From a virus, in the IMG/VR virus record IMGVR_UViG_3300020196_000070, positions 1-46,650 of that record: 46,650 nt of DNA; one strand, given 5' to 3'. Position 1 is the first letter of the stretch. Every line of letters begins with the position of its first letter. Below are positions 11,672-20,811 of the stretch, piece after piece. A program made the translations under genes and the position numbers. Under the pieces are notes generated by a model. It worked only from the letters and a program-made list of their open reading frames with translations. It was not told the origin of the DNA and did no database searches.

Positions 11672-14600
11672 ATGAGTTTTGCAAAGTTAACCGTTTCAGA
11701 TTTTATTGAACACTTATTACCAGATTTTATTGTCAATGAATTTCCTACTTTTGTAAAATTTTTTGAAGAGTACTATAAGTCCCTTGAGATAAGAGGCGGA
11801 ATTCTTGATATATCTGAAAATATTATAGAATATAAAGATCTAGATCATTTGTCAAAAAATAATCTAATAAAAACTTCATCATTAGATCAAAATATATCTG
11901 CTACTCAAACTACTATAAGGTTAAAATCAACAGATGGTTTTGTTAAAAGTGAAGGAATTATACAAATTGATAATGAAATAATTTTTTATAAAGATATTAA
12001 TTATCGCACTAAAACTCTTTTAAATTGTTATAGAGGTTATTCAGCAACAACTGAATTAAAAGATTTTGGTACTAAAGTACAGCAATCTGTAGCGGCATCT
12101 CATTTTTCTGGAACCAGTGTAATTAATTTATCTAATTTATTTTTATATTCCATTTTAAAAAATTATGAAGAGCAATATTTAGAAGGATTCCCATATAAAA
12201 GGATAGATTCTGATATTGATATTGTAACTATCTTAGAAAATATAAAAGATTTTTATAGTTACAAAGGAACTAACGTATCAATTCAATTTTTATTCAGATC
12301 TATCTTTGATGAAGAAATTGAAATTAGATATCCAAAAGATTATCTGATAAAATCATCATATTCTGATTGGACAGTAGATGATATTATCAAAGTAGAATCT
12401 ATAATAGGAAATCCGTATGATTTAGTCGGAAATGAATTAATTCAAACTGATATTACAGGGAACATACAAGTTACTGCAGTTGTTGATAGTATTTTAGTAA
12501 ATAACATCACAAACTATGCTTCTGGAAATAAAAATATTTACGAAATAAGACTGAATATTTTAAATAGACAGAATTTTTCTGTGCCTCAAGAAACAATCTT
12601 GAGAAAGCAGTTAACACCAAATGATACTACTATTACTGTAGATAGCACTATTGGGTTCCCAGAGGAAAATGGTGTTATACAGATTAATAATGAAGTTATA
12701 ACGTACCGCTATAAATCGTTTAATCAATTTTTTGATTGTTCTAGGGGATCTTATAACACAGTAGCTTCTACACATCAAAATTTTACATCTATTACCACTA
12801 CTGAGTATCTTTATGGATATAAGAGTGGAATTAAGAGTAAAATTAATACTATTACAATGAGACTCTTAGGAGTCATGTCATCAACTAGTATTGTAGATGG
12901 TTCTTCTTATTACAATGAGAATGAGAATATTGAAATATCTCAAAATGGTGTATTGGATAGCAGAAAACAATTTACTTCATGGAGAATTAATGAAAATGGT
13001 TTTACTGCAACTAGTTCAAACGTAGTGATAAACAATCTAATAAAAAATATCATTACTGAAATTGGAGCAGTATATAAAACAAATAATTTTGCTTATGTAT
13101 CATCTACTGGATTACCTAGTCATCCTGTAGGTCCTTTTATTGGTGTAGGTAACAATTTATCAAATCAATTTTTATTAAAAGCAATACCTCTTAAAACAGA
13201 AAAAGTTACTCAACTTCAACCAGTTGGCAATAGGTCAATTGGTCTGTTTGTAAATGGCGTAGAAGCTTATAGTTGCCAAGATCTAGAATCAGAAAAATTT
13301 GGTAATATAATTTCAGTAGAACTTATTCAGAATGGATATGGATTTTTGGATAATGTCCAACCTGTTTTTAGACTTTTAGGTGCAACTGGATCTGGTGCTA
13401 CTTTTAGTGCAAATATAAGTAATGGTAAAGTATTATCAATTAATGTATTAAATGGTGGAATCAATTATACTGATGATTTTAATTTAGAAGTTGCATATGG
13501 TTTTGATGCAACAGCAACAATTGCCAATGATTTTGATATTGTTAGGGGTCAGATTAGAAATATTACAGTAACTAATGGTGGGAATAATTATATCGTTGCA
13601 CCTAATGTTTTAATTACAGATTTATCTGGTACTGGTAAAGGTGCTTTTGCAAGAGCAAATATTAATAATGGTTCTGTTACTAGTATTGACGTGATATCTG
13701 GTGGAATTGACTATTCAAATAGAAGTAATATTAGAATTTCTTTAATATCAAATGGTACTGGAGTACAGGCAACAGCAAAAGTAAGAAGATGGAATTATGA
13801 TAGAGTATTTAAATTAAAATATGTCAGAAATACTTCTGGACAATGGCAGTTATCTCAAAATAAAAGGGTTGATGGTGGTAATGGTTACTTGTATAATAGT
13901 GCAGATGTTCGTTATGGATTGCAATATGCATATGCACTTAACCCAAAATTACTTAGAAGTGAATTAAATGATAATGTTAAGGGTCCTTCTTTTGATTATG
14001 CTGAAATAGATTCTAATTTTAGTCATTCTCCTATTTTAGGATGGGCGTATGATGGAAATCCAATTTATGGTCCATATGGTTATACTAACCCTGCCAGTGT
14101 TTCTACTATAAGAAGAATGGTGAGTAGTTATTCGTTGAATACTACTACATCAAATCGTCCTAGTGTTTCTGAGTATCCATTTGGAGCATTTATTGAAGAC
14201 TATGATTTTGTTTCTGCTCTTGGAGATTTAGATGAAAATAATGGTCGTTTTTGCAAGACTCCTGAGTTTCCGAATGGAACTTATGCATATTTTATATCAG
14301 TTGATCCTTTTGGTGAAGGAATATTCCCTTATATTATAGGAAAAAATTATAATTCAGTACCATCAAAATTAAACAATACTATATCACACAATCAAATTGA
14401 ATCTAATTTACCACAAGACGCAAAAAGAATAAGAACTTTAAATACACCAAATAAGGGATTTGATGCACGAATTTTAATTAATAGCGTTGAAAGAGGATCT
14501 GTAGATTCATATATTTGTTCAAATTCAAGTTCTGATTATAAAGTTAATGATTTTCTTTTTATTAACAGCGATAATACTGAAGGTTCTGGTTCTTTAGCTA

Positions 14601-17600
14601 GTATTGAATCTATATTTGGTGTTACTGTGAGTTCTGTTACTTATGCAGTTCTTTCTGGATATACTGCCTCTGGTGTTACTATTACAAATGGCATTTCTCA
14701 ATTTCCATACCCAACTAAAATTAGTGCTCCTCAATATTCTATTCCTTATGAAGCCATTGTTACTACTACTCAACCACATCTATTATCAAACAGAGATTCT
14801 GTAATTTTAAATATTGATAATAATGTTTTACAAACAACCAAAACATTTAAAGTAAGAGTAGGTACATATCAAACAATACATTATACAAAACCTAACATTA
14901 CAACAACTCTTGATGTTGATGTATCTTTGAATCAGTCTACAATTAACGTTATTAATGCCTCTCAATATAGAAATAATGATTATATTTTAATTAATGATGA
15001 AATTATGAGAATTATTAGTATCAATTATACTAATAATCAGTTTACAGTTAGTAGAGCACAATTAAATTCTCCTTTGAGATTACATGCTGCAACAAATAGT
15101 GTAAAATTATACATTCCCGATTTTCAAAATGATTATAACATTCAAATTGGAAATTCTTTAATTTCATCTGGAATTTCTGGAACAATTTATAGTATTGATA
15201 AGCTTAATTCTAAAATAGAAGTTAAAATCTTATCAGGTACTATCATTAATACTAGTGTAGTATCAGATTCATCTACTCCTAGTGCAAGACAGATAACAAT
15301 ATCATCAGTTACTCCCAAAAAAATTTATTGGGAAATAGATCCAACAAATACAGGAAATTATTATGTCAGAGATTTGTCTCTAGACATGATTAGAGGTAGC
15401 ACTTATGTATTTGATATAAGTGATGGAAGTAATTTTGGTAATGTTATGTCTTTTAGCGAAGATTCAAGCAATATTAGTGCTATACCTAATATTGTTAGAT
15501 CAGGTACACCAGGAGTTTCTGGATCTACAATTACTATAAATTATTCAATCTTTAATATAAATTCTATTTCAAGAGTTTATTATTTTGATAAAACTAATAG
15601 AATTGAAAACAATAAAACATACTTTAATATTAGAGATAATTATTTTATTAGTTCTCATGTAATTGATGTTATATCTCCTACTAAGTTTAAATTTAGTATT
15701 TCATCGCAACTTGAAAGTTTATCTTATAGCAATGTTTCTTACACTACTACATCAATATCATCTATAGGTAAAATTTCAAAAATAAAAAATATTGATGGTG
15801 GCGAAGGATATAAAAAACTTCCTTTAGTTGAAGGTATAATTCATTCTGATCTTGATAACGCTAAATTTACATATTCTCTTTCTTCTGGTTCTTTAACCAA
15901 CAATATTTCAGTATTAAATCAAGGAAGAAGATATTCTTCTAATACTATATTAAAAGTTATCAGTTCTACGGGTTCTGGCGCTATAATAAAACCAACAATA
16001 GTTAATGGTAGAATAGTTTCTGTAGAAGTTACCAATGGTGGTAGAAATTATACTAATAATGATTATATCCTTGCTGTTGATACAAATCCAGAAATCTTTC
16101 CAATTAGCAATACAATAGCAAAAGTAAAGACTACAAGATTTGCCAACTATGGAACACAGTATAGTTCTGATAGAACATTACAGAAGCAATTAATACTTAA
16201 TTATAAATTAATTATAACAAATTTATCTAATCAAATTTACAGCAATTCTGAATTTTTGACTGCATCAAATGGTGCTGTTGTGCGAGTAGATGCAACACAA
16301 AAAATAGGAAATAACTCATATTTACTTGATGTTAAGTTATTAACTGGAGTCCTACTTGCTGATACTATTTTAACGGGATCCATCAGACAAACTACATCAA
16401 AAATTCATGAAGTTAAACTTGCTGATATTTTTGGAAATATTTCTGGTTATTTAAGTAGAGTAGGATTTTTTGACAGTGATCTTGGAAAACTGAATGCATC
16501 ATCACAAAAAATAATTGACAGTAGATATTATCAGGATTTTTCCTATGTAATAAGAAGTACAAAGTCATTAAGAGATTATAAGTCAATTGTTGATAAGAGT
16601 CTTCATCCTCTTGGATTCAAACTTTTTGGTGAAGTATCTGTTGAAAATTTTTCTAGCATTACCAATTCTGGTCTCACTGGTTCTGGAAGTGTTACTCTGC
16701 CGAGAGATTATAGTGCAAATTCAGTAATTGTTATACCAGTAAGTGGCATAACTGTAGAATCTCAGTTAAGTTATAGAAAATATGAAGTTCAAATTGTAAA
16801 TACTGCATTGACCCAGAAAATAGAAGGTCTGGGAGCTAGTCTTTTGAATTTCTTAGATAATCAAGTAGAAGCAGTTAAACTGACTGATATTTCAAATACT
16901 TTTGATAATGTTAAAACTAATTACCCATTAACTACTCAAGACGGAACATTCCCAGAAAATATAAAAAATACTTCTATATTATTAGCAATAAATGAGATTT
17001 TCCAAGAACCATATGAATTGAGAAATATTTCAGATATATCATATGTAAACAATCTTGCTACTATAACTACAGTAGGAGATCATGGATATGCATATACTTA
17101 TTCAGGTGTAACTTATCCAACAGATTTATATGTTCATATCTCAGGTGTAACACCATCTGGCAATATAAACTTCAATGATAAGTTTGAAATTTATTCTGTA
17201 AACTCTTCAAATACATTTACGGTATTATTCAATAATCCTAATGGATATTTGACTAATAATGATCCTGGTGTGTGTGCTGATGTTCAGAATACGGTTGATA
17301 ATTTAGTCGGCATTTTAACTACAAAATTAGCAAATCCATCTGGAATCACTTTACCAATTAGAAATACTGGTATCTGGACAACTTCTGGTGTATCTACAAT
17401 AGTTAGTGCTAATAGACATCGTGATGCTAGTGCTTTGATTTCTGCAAATAAACAAGAAATTGTAGATCGTGCAAATGCAGAAATTTCTGTTTTATTCCCT
17501 GATTTTTATTATCCTAATGATCCTCAAACTACTGATAAAAGTAGGTTCAAAGATTCTTATAGATTAATCCAGCAAAATAGACGAGAAATTATTGACCGTG

Positions 17601-20600
17601 CTGCTGCTGAAATTGCAGTTCAACATCCAGATTTTTCCTATCCTGGTGATCCACAAACAACTGCTGTATCTAGATTTAAGGATGGTTACCGATTAATCCA
17701 ACTAAACAGACAGGAAATTATTGATACTGCTTTTGCTGCAATTGCTCCTGCATTCCCAACTTTTGTCATCAATGCAACAAATACAGATAAGTGTAAGAGA
17801 GATATTGGTATCTTCATTGATTCTGTATCTTTAGACATTGCTCAAGCTGGCGGAAATGTATACAGTCGTCAATTTGTTCTTTCATATTTTAATAATGGCA
17901 GTCCTATTACAAATGGTCTTGTGGGAGAAGAAGCACAATCAGTTCTTGCTTTTAATAAGGCAAGAGATGAAATGAAAAAGGCAGTTGCTAACCAACTGAC
18001 AATCAAAGATCTCACTATTACTAGTGGTGCAGCTAATTATGGTGGCACTGGCGGTAATGTTAGTAATACTAGTCCAACTGCTTGCTCAGATATTCAAACT
18101 GCTATTACAAACCTAACATTAATTATTACTTCTCATATTACTGCTGGTAACGTAACTGGTCTTCCTGCTGAATCAGTATCAACTACTGTTCCTGCTGGAG
18201 AGGCAAAATGCAAGAGAGATATCGGTATTTTTATTGATGCAGTTTCTTTAGATGTACATGTAGGAAGCAATAGATATGTTATTGAATTTTTAAAACAATA
18301 TTTTAATGCTACTGGAACTTCATTAACTTCTAACGGACTTCAAGGAGAAATAGCTGAATCTATCACAGCATTCAACAAAGCTCGTGATGTAATGAAACTG
18401 GCAATCACCAACCAGTTGTTTACTAAAGATCTTACAATTACTGCAGATCCATTACCTGCATCTGGTGTTTCTTCAAATACTAATCCAACATCATGTACTA
18501 ATGTCAGAAATAATATTGATATTCTTTCTGGAATCGTAACATTCCATTTAAATCAAGGATCTTTAACATATCCAACTCCTATTCCAGCGGTATCTTCTGG
18601 AACCACAGCATCAGGAGAAACAAAGTGTAAAAGAGATATTGGAATTATTGTTGATGCTGTTGTTTTAGATCTTTTCTATGGCGGTAATTCTAATATACTT
18701 GATGCTACAAATTCATATTTAACTACATCTGGAAACACATTAATTTCAAATGGTGTTCAGGGTGAAGTATCAGAATCTATTGTTGCCTTTAATAAGGCAA
18801 AAAATATGATGAAACTTGCATTAGCAAATCAATTGTATGTTAAGGATTTTAATATTTTACCTGATTTCTTAGGAACTTCTGATACTATATTGAGTTCAAG
18901 ATTAACAAATGCTAAAGTAATTAAAGGACAATTTGAGTTCAATACTACAAATAATACTCTTAGAATGTATGAACCACCAAAAGAAGGTTCTACTTTCTAT
19001 TCGGTATTATATAAGTTGACTAATTCTTCTGATGACATTAGGTATTCTTATAAATTGAAGAATATTTTATTTGATGGAGTCACCAAAGAATTTAATCTTT
19101 ATAAACTAGATGGAGCAAATCTTGTTACAGAGCAAGATGAAAATCTCTTGATATTTGTTGATGGCGTTCTGCAAATTTATGGAGAAAGTTATATTATTAA
19201 TAGATCGGTTTATCCAAATAAAATAGTTTTTTATGAATCTTTTGATGCAAGTCGTAATTTCTTTGGATACTCTTTTAGTAAGTACAAAATGCTTAATAAT
19301 ATTTCAGATCAATTTAATGACAGGCAAACTGTTTTTGAACTGAAATATCAGGATGATATTATAAAACTTCCTGATGTTCATCAATTATTAATACTTCTTG
19401 ATGGTGTTCCTCAAAATGAAAATGACACTTATACTATATCAGATAATATTCTGACATTCAAGGAAGCTCCTACCAAGGGTAAAAAGTGTAATTTATTATA
19501 TTTCTACGGAAAAACATTTGATAAAACTATCTCTATATGGAATGGTAAAGTTTTTGAGGATATCCATTATATTGGTGAAAATACTATAGATGGATGTAGA
19601 TATTTGAAAAAAGTTAATCAGACTTATGAATATCTCAAACCAGGAGATTTAATTAAAATCCAAGGCGAAACACCTAAAGAACTTATTTCTATAGAACAAA
19701 ATGTTTTGGAACAAGGAGATGATTTACTTTATACTGCTTTTGTTTATACCGATAACTCATATATTAAGGGTAAAAATGCTGTTGCAACTGCAGTAGTTTC
19801 TGGAGTCGCTGTATCTGGTGCTAATCCAGTTTCAGTAAGCGGAACTACTTCAATTTCAGGAACTGTTTCTATTCCATCAGTTTATAATAACCTAATTACA
19901 AGAATTGATGTCAATAATGGTGGTATGGAATATGAAACAGCACCTATAGTTTTATTCAAACCAGCATGTGGTAATCCAGGAACAGGTGCAGAAGCGTATT
20001 CTACAATTGAAAATGGTCGTGTGGTATCGGTAACTATTACAAATCCTGGATCTGGTTATACAACAGCACCAGAAATTATTTTTGCTAAACGATATGAATT
20101 AATCAGAAAGAAACCAGTTTATGACTTTAAAGATATAATAATAGATATGAAAGCAAATGATGGTATTGCATTACTTACTTCTGCTGGATTAACTGGAAGC
20201 ACTGCAATTGGAAGCGAAGAAAAATATGAAATTCCTGTGATACAAACAAGTATCAGTAGCACAAAAGTTACAACTATTGAAACAGAAAATAGAACAAATC
20301 GTGATGTTTCACGACCAGCATTAGCCTATGTCTTGAATACATTTGAAGAAAATAAATTTAAGTATGAACCATTGAATATTAATGATCCTTTATCTTCTTA
20401 TTTGGGAACAAATGTAAATATTGAAAATGTTTCTCGTTATGCACCTAATTTAACTATTGCTGATTTTGTAAATAGACCTGGGAGTACTACTGGCGCTAGC
20501 GATAATATAATTATTAATTACGGTGAAGATTCTTATATCAGTTTTGGATTAACTCTTGCCTCTGGAATTACTGATCTTGATCAAACTATTTTAATTAGTG

Positions 20601-20770
20601 GAAATACTTATAATTTGCCTCCTTCAGGATATATTGAATTTGGTGATGAAACCATTTTCTATTCATCTATCTTTAGCGGTCAATTATTGAATTGCCAGCG
20701 TGGTGTACTCAATACATCTTCAACATCTCATAATCAAGGTGATTATATGAGACTTGCTTGGCGAGGATGA
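11672..20770 (+). CDS. Giant YHYH-domain baseplate protein in the gp7 position (3032 aa)
   Basis: The gene starts one base after gp6 and lies between gp6 and gp8, the position of gene 7 in T4, but at 3032 aa it is about three times gp7. Visible parts, in order, are an N-terminal MSFAKLTVSDFIEHLLPDF region and two turn modules of the ExIxY...CxRG type. GSGA/NGGxNY beta repeats (nt 13310-13780) precede a YHYH domain (residues about 785-893), followed by a degenerate cupredoxin-like segment (about residues 1240-1310). After these come 43-aa tandem repeats (from residue 1923), 139-aa tandem repeats (from 2040), VDGV modules (about 2468-2615) and a last CxRG module at the C-terminus. It is probably a wedge or peripheral baseplate component. 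gp7 equivalence is inferred from order only. Confidence 0.85.
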   Translation: MSFAKLTVSDFIEHLLPDFIVNEFPTFVKFFEEYYKSLEIRGGILDISENIIEYKDLDHLSKNNLIKTSSLDQNISATQTTIRLKSTDGFVKSEGIIQIDNEIIFYKDINYRTKTLLNCYRGYSATTELKDFGTKVQQSVAASHFSGTSVINLSNLFLYSILKNYEEQYLEGFPYKRIDSDIDIVTILENIKDFYSYKGTNVSIQFLFRSIFDEEIEIRYPKDYLIKSSYSDWTVDDIIKVESIIGNPYDLVGNELIQTDITGNIQVTAVVDSILVNNITNYASGNKNIYEIRLNILNRQNFSVPQETILRKQLTPNDTTITVDSTIGFPEENGVIQINNEVITYRYKSFNQFFDCSRGSYNTVASTHQNFTSITTTEYLYGYKSGIKSKINTITMRLLGVMSSTSIVDGSSYYNENENIEISQNGVLDSRKQFTSWRINENGFTATSSNVVINNLIKNIITEIGAVYKTNNFAYVSSTGLPSHPVGPFIGVGNNLSNQFLLKAIPLKTEKVTQLQPVGNRSIGLFVNGVEAYSCQDLESEKFGNIISVELIQNGYGFLDNVQPVFRLLGATGSGATFSANISNGKVLSINVLNGGINYTDDFNLEVAYGFDATATIANDFDIVRGQIRNITVTNGGNNYIVAPNVLITDLSGTGKGAFARANINNGSVTSIDVISGGIDYSNRSNIRISLISNGTGVQATAKVRRWNYDRVFKLKYVRNTSGQWQLSQNKRVDGGNGYLYNSADVRYGLQYAYALNPKLLRSELNDNVKGPSFDYAEIDSNFSHSPILGWAYDGNPIYGPYGYTNPASVSTIRRMVSSYSLNTTTSNRPSVSEYPFGAFIEDYDFVSALGDLDENNGRFCKTPEFPNGTYAYFISVDPFGEGIFPYIIGKNYNSVPSKLNNTISHNQIESNLPQDAKRIRTLNTPNKGFDARILINSVERGSVDSYICSNSSSDYKVNDFLFINSDNTEGSGSLASIESIFGVTVSSVTYAVLSGYTASGVTITNGISQFPYPTKISAPQYSIPYEAIVTTTQPHLLSNRDSVILNIDNNVLQTTKTFKVRVGTYQTIHYTKPNITTTLDVDVSLNQSTINVINASQYRNNDYILINDEIMRIISINYTNNQFTVSRAQLNSPLRLHAATNSVKLYIPDFQNDYNIQIGNSLISSGISGTIYSIDKLNSKIEVKILSGTIINTSVVSDSSTPSARQITISSVTPKKIYWEIDPTNTGNYYVRDLSLDMIRGSTYVFDISDGSNFGNVMSFSEDSSNISAIPNIVRSGTPGVSGSTITINYSIFNINSISRVYYFDKTNRIENNKTYFNIRDNYFISSHVIDVISPTKFKFSISSQLESLSYSNVSYTTTSISSIGKISKIKNIDGGEGYKKLPLVEGIIHSDLDNAKFTYSLSSGSLTNNISVLNQGRRYSSNTILKVISSTGSGAIIKPTIVNGRIVSVEVTNGGRNYTNNDYILAVDTNPEIFPISNTIAKVKTTRFANYGTQYSSDRTLQKQLILNYKLIITNLSNQIYSNSEFLTASNGAVVRVDATQKIGNNSYLLDVKLLTGVLLADTILTGSIRQTTSKIHEVKLADIFGNISGYLSRVGFFDSDLGKLNASSQKIIDSRYYQDFSYVIRSTKSLRDYKSIVDKSLHPLGFKLFGEVSVENFSSITNSGLTGSGSVTLPRDYSANSVIVIPVSGITVESQLSYRKYEVQIVNTALTQKIEGLGASLLNFLDNQVEAVKLTDISNTFDNVKTNYPLTTQDGTFPENIKNTSILLAINEIFQEPYELRNISDISYVNNLATITTVGDHGYAYTYSGVTYPTDLYVHISGVTPSGNINFNDKFEIYSVNSSNTFTVLFNNPNGYLTNNDPGVCADVQNTVDNLVGILTTKLANPSGITLPIRNTGIWTTSGVSTIVSANRHRDASALISANKQEIVDRANAEISVLFPDFYYPNDPQTTDKSRFKDSYRLIQQNRREIIDRAAAEIAVQHPDFSYPGDPQTTAVSRFKDGYRLIQLNRQEIIDTAFAAIAPAFPTFVINATNTDKCKRDIGIFIDSVSLDIAQAGGNVYSRQFVLSYFNNGSPITNGLVGEEAQSVLAFNKARDEMKKAVANQLTIKDLTITSGAANYGGTGGNVSNTSPTACSDIQTAITNLTLIITSHITAGNVTGLPAESVSTTVPAGEAKCKRDIGIFIDAVSLDVHVGSNRYVIEFLKQYFNATGTSLTSNGLQGEIAESITAFNKARDVMKLAITNQLFTKDLTITADPLPASGVSSNTNPTSCTNVRNNIDILSGIVTFHLNQGSLTYPTPIPAVSSGTTASGETKCKRDIGIIVDAVVLDLFYGGNSNILDATNSYLTTSGNTLISNGVQGEVSESIVAFNKAKNMMKLALANQLYVKDFNILPDFLGTSDTILSSRLTNAKVIKGQFEFNTTNNTLRMYEPPKEGSTFYSVLYKLTNSSDDIRYSYKLKNILFDGVTKEFNLYKLDGANLVTEQDENLLIFVDGVLQIYGESYIINRSVYPNKIVFYESFDASRNFFGYSFSKYKMLNNISDQFNDRQTVFELKYQDDIIKLPDVHQLLILLDGVPQNENDTYTISDNILTFKEAPTKGKKCNLLYFYGKTFDKTISIWNGKVFEDIHYIGENTIDGCRYLKKVNQTYEYLKPGDLIKIQGETPKELISIEQNVLEQGDDLLYTAFVYTDNSYIKGKNAVATAVVSGVAVSGANPVSVSGTTSISGTVSIPSVYNNLITRIDVNNGGMEYETAPIVLFKPACGNPGTGAEAYSTIENGRVVSVTITNPGSGYTTAPEIIFAKRYELIRKKPVYDFKDIIIDMKANDGIALLTSAGLTGSTAIGSEEKYEIPVIQTSISSTKVTTIETENRTNRDVSRPALAYVLNTFEENKFKYEPLNINDPLSSYLGTNVNIENVSRYAPNLTIADFVNRPGSTTGASDNIIINYGEDSYISFGLTLASGITDLDQTILISGNTYNLPPSGYIEFGDETIFYSSIFSGQLLNCQRGVLNTSSTSHNQGDYMRLAWRG
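14024..14350 (+). other. YHYH-type domain in the 3032-aa protein
   Basis: Residues 785-893 carry HSPILGWAYDGNPIYGPYGY, then SALGDLDENNGRF, TPEFPNGTYAYF (871-874 = YAYF) and FPYIIGKNYN. This is the order of landmarks in the YHYH domain family (DGxPIYGPYGY, LDxxNG, PNGTYHYH, FPYxIG). The naming YHYH tetrad is replaced by YAYF. The domain's role is unknown. Confidence 0.8.
17438..17766 (+). repeat. 43-codon tandem repeats (2.5 copies)
   Basis: Units start at 17438, 17567 and 17696, exactly 129 bases apart. Each begins I(S/Q)xNRxEIIDRAxAEI and continues xxPDFxYPxDPQTT...RFKDxYRL. The third unit is truncated after PAFPTF. The units are conserved in protein but diverged in DNA. Confidence 0.9.
17789..18853 (+). 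repeat. 139-codon tandem repeats (2.5 copies)
   Basis: Units start at 17789, 18206 and 18623, exactly 417 bases apart. Each opens KCKRDIGIxxDxVxLD and continues through NGxxGExxxSxxAFNKAxxxMKxAxxNQLxxKD. Units one and two then carry a C-x-x-(I/V)xxx(I)xxL second half; unit three lacks it. A related CADVQNTVDNL segment occurs alone at about 17274. Confidence 0.9.
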
Positions 20771-20782
20771 TAAATATAAATA
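20769..20782 (+). promoter_or_regulatory. Late promoter, GATAAATA overlapping TATAAATA
   Basis: A perfect TATAAATA (20775-20782) overlaps GATAAATA (20769-20776), just after the stop of the giant gene and 30 bases before the gp8 ATG. It is the best late promoter in the baseplate block and would separate gp8 transcription from the 9-kb gene upstream. Confidence 0.7.
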
Positions 20783-20811
20783 ACACAGAAATTTCTAAAG
20801 ATTAAATAAAA

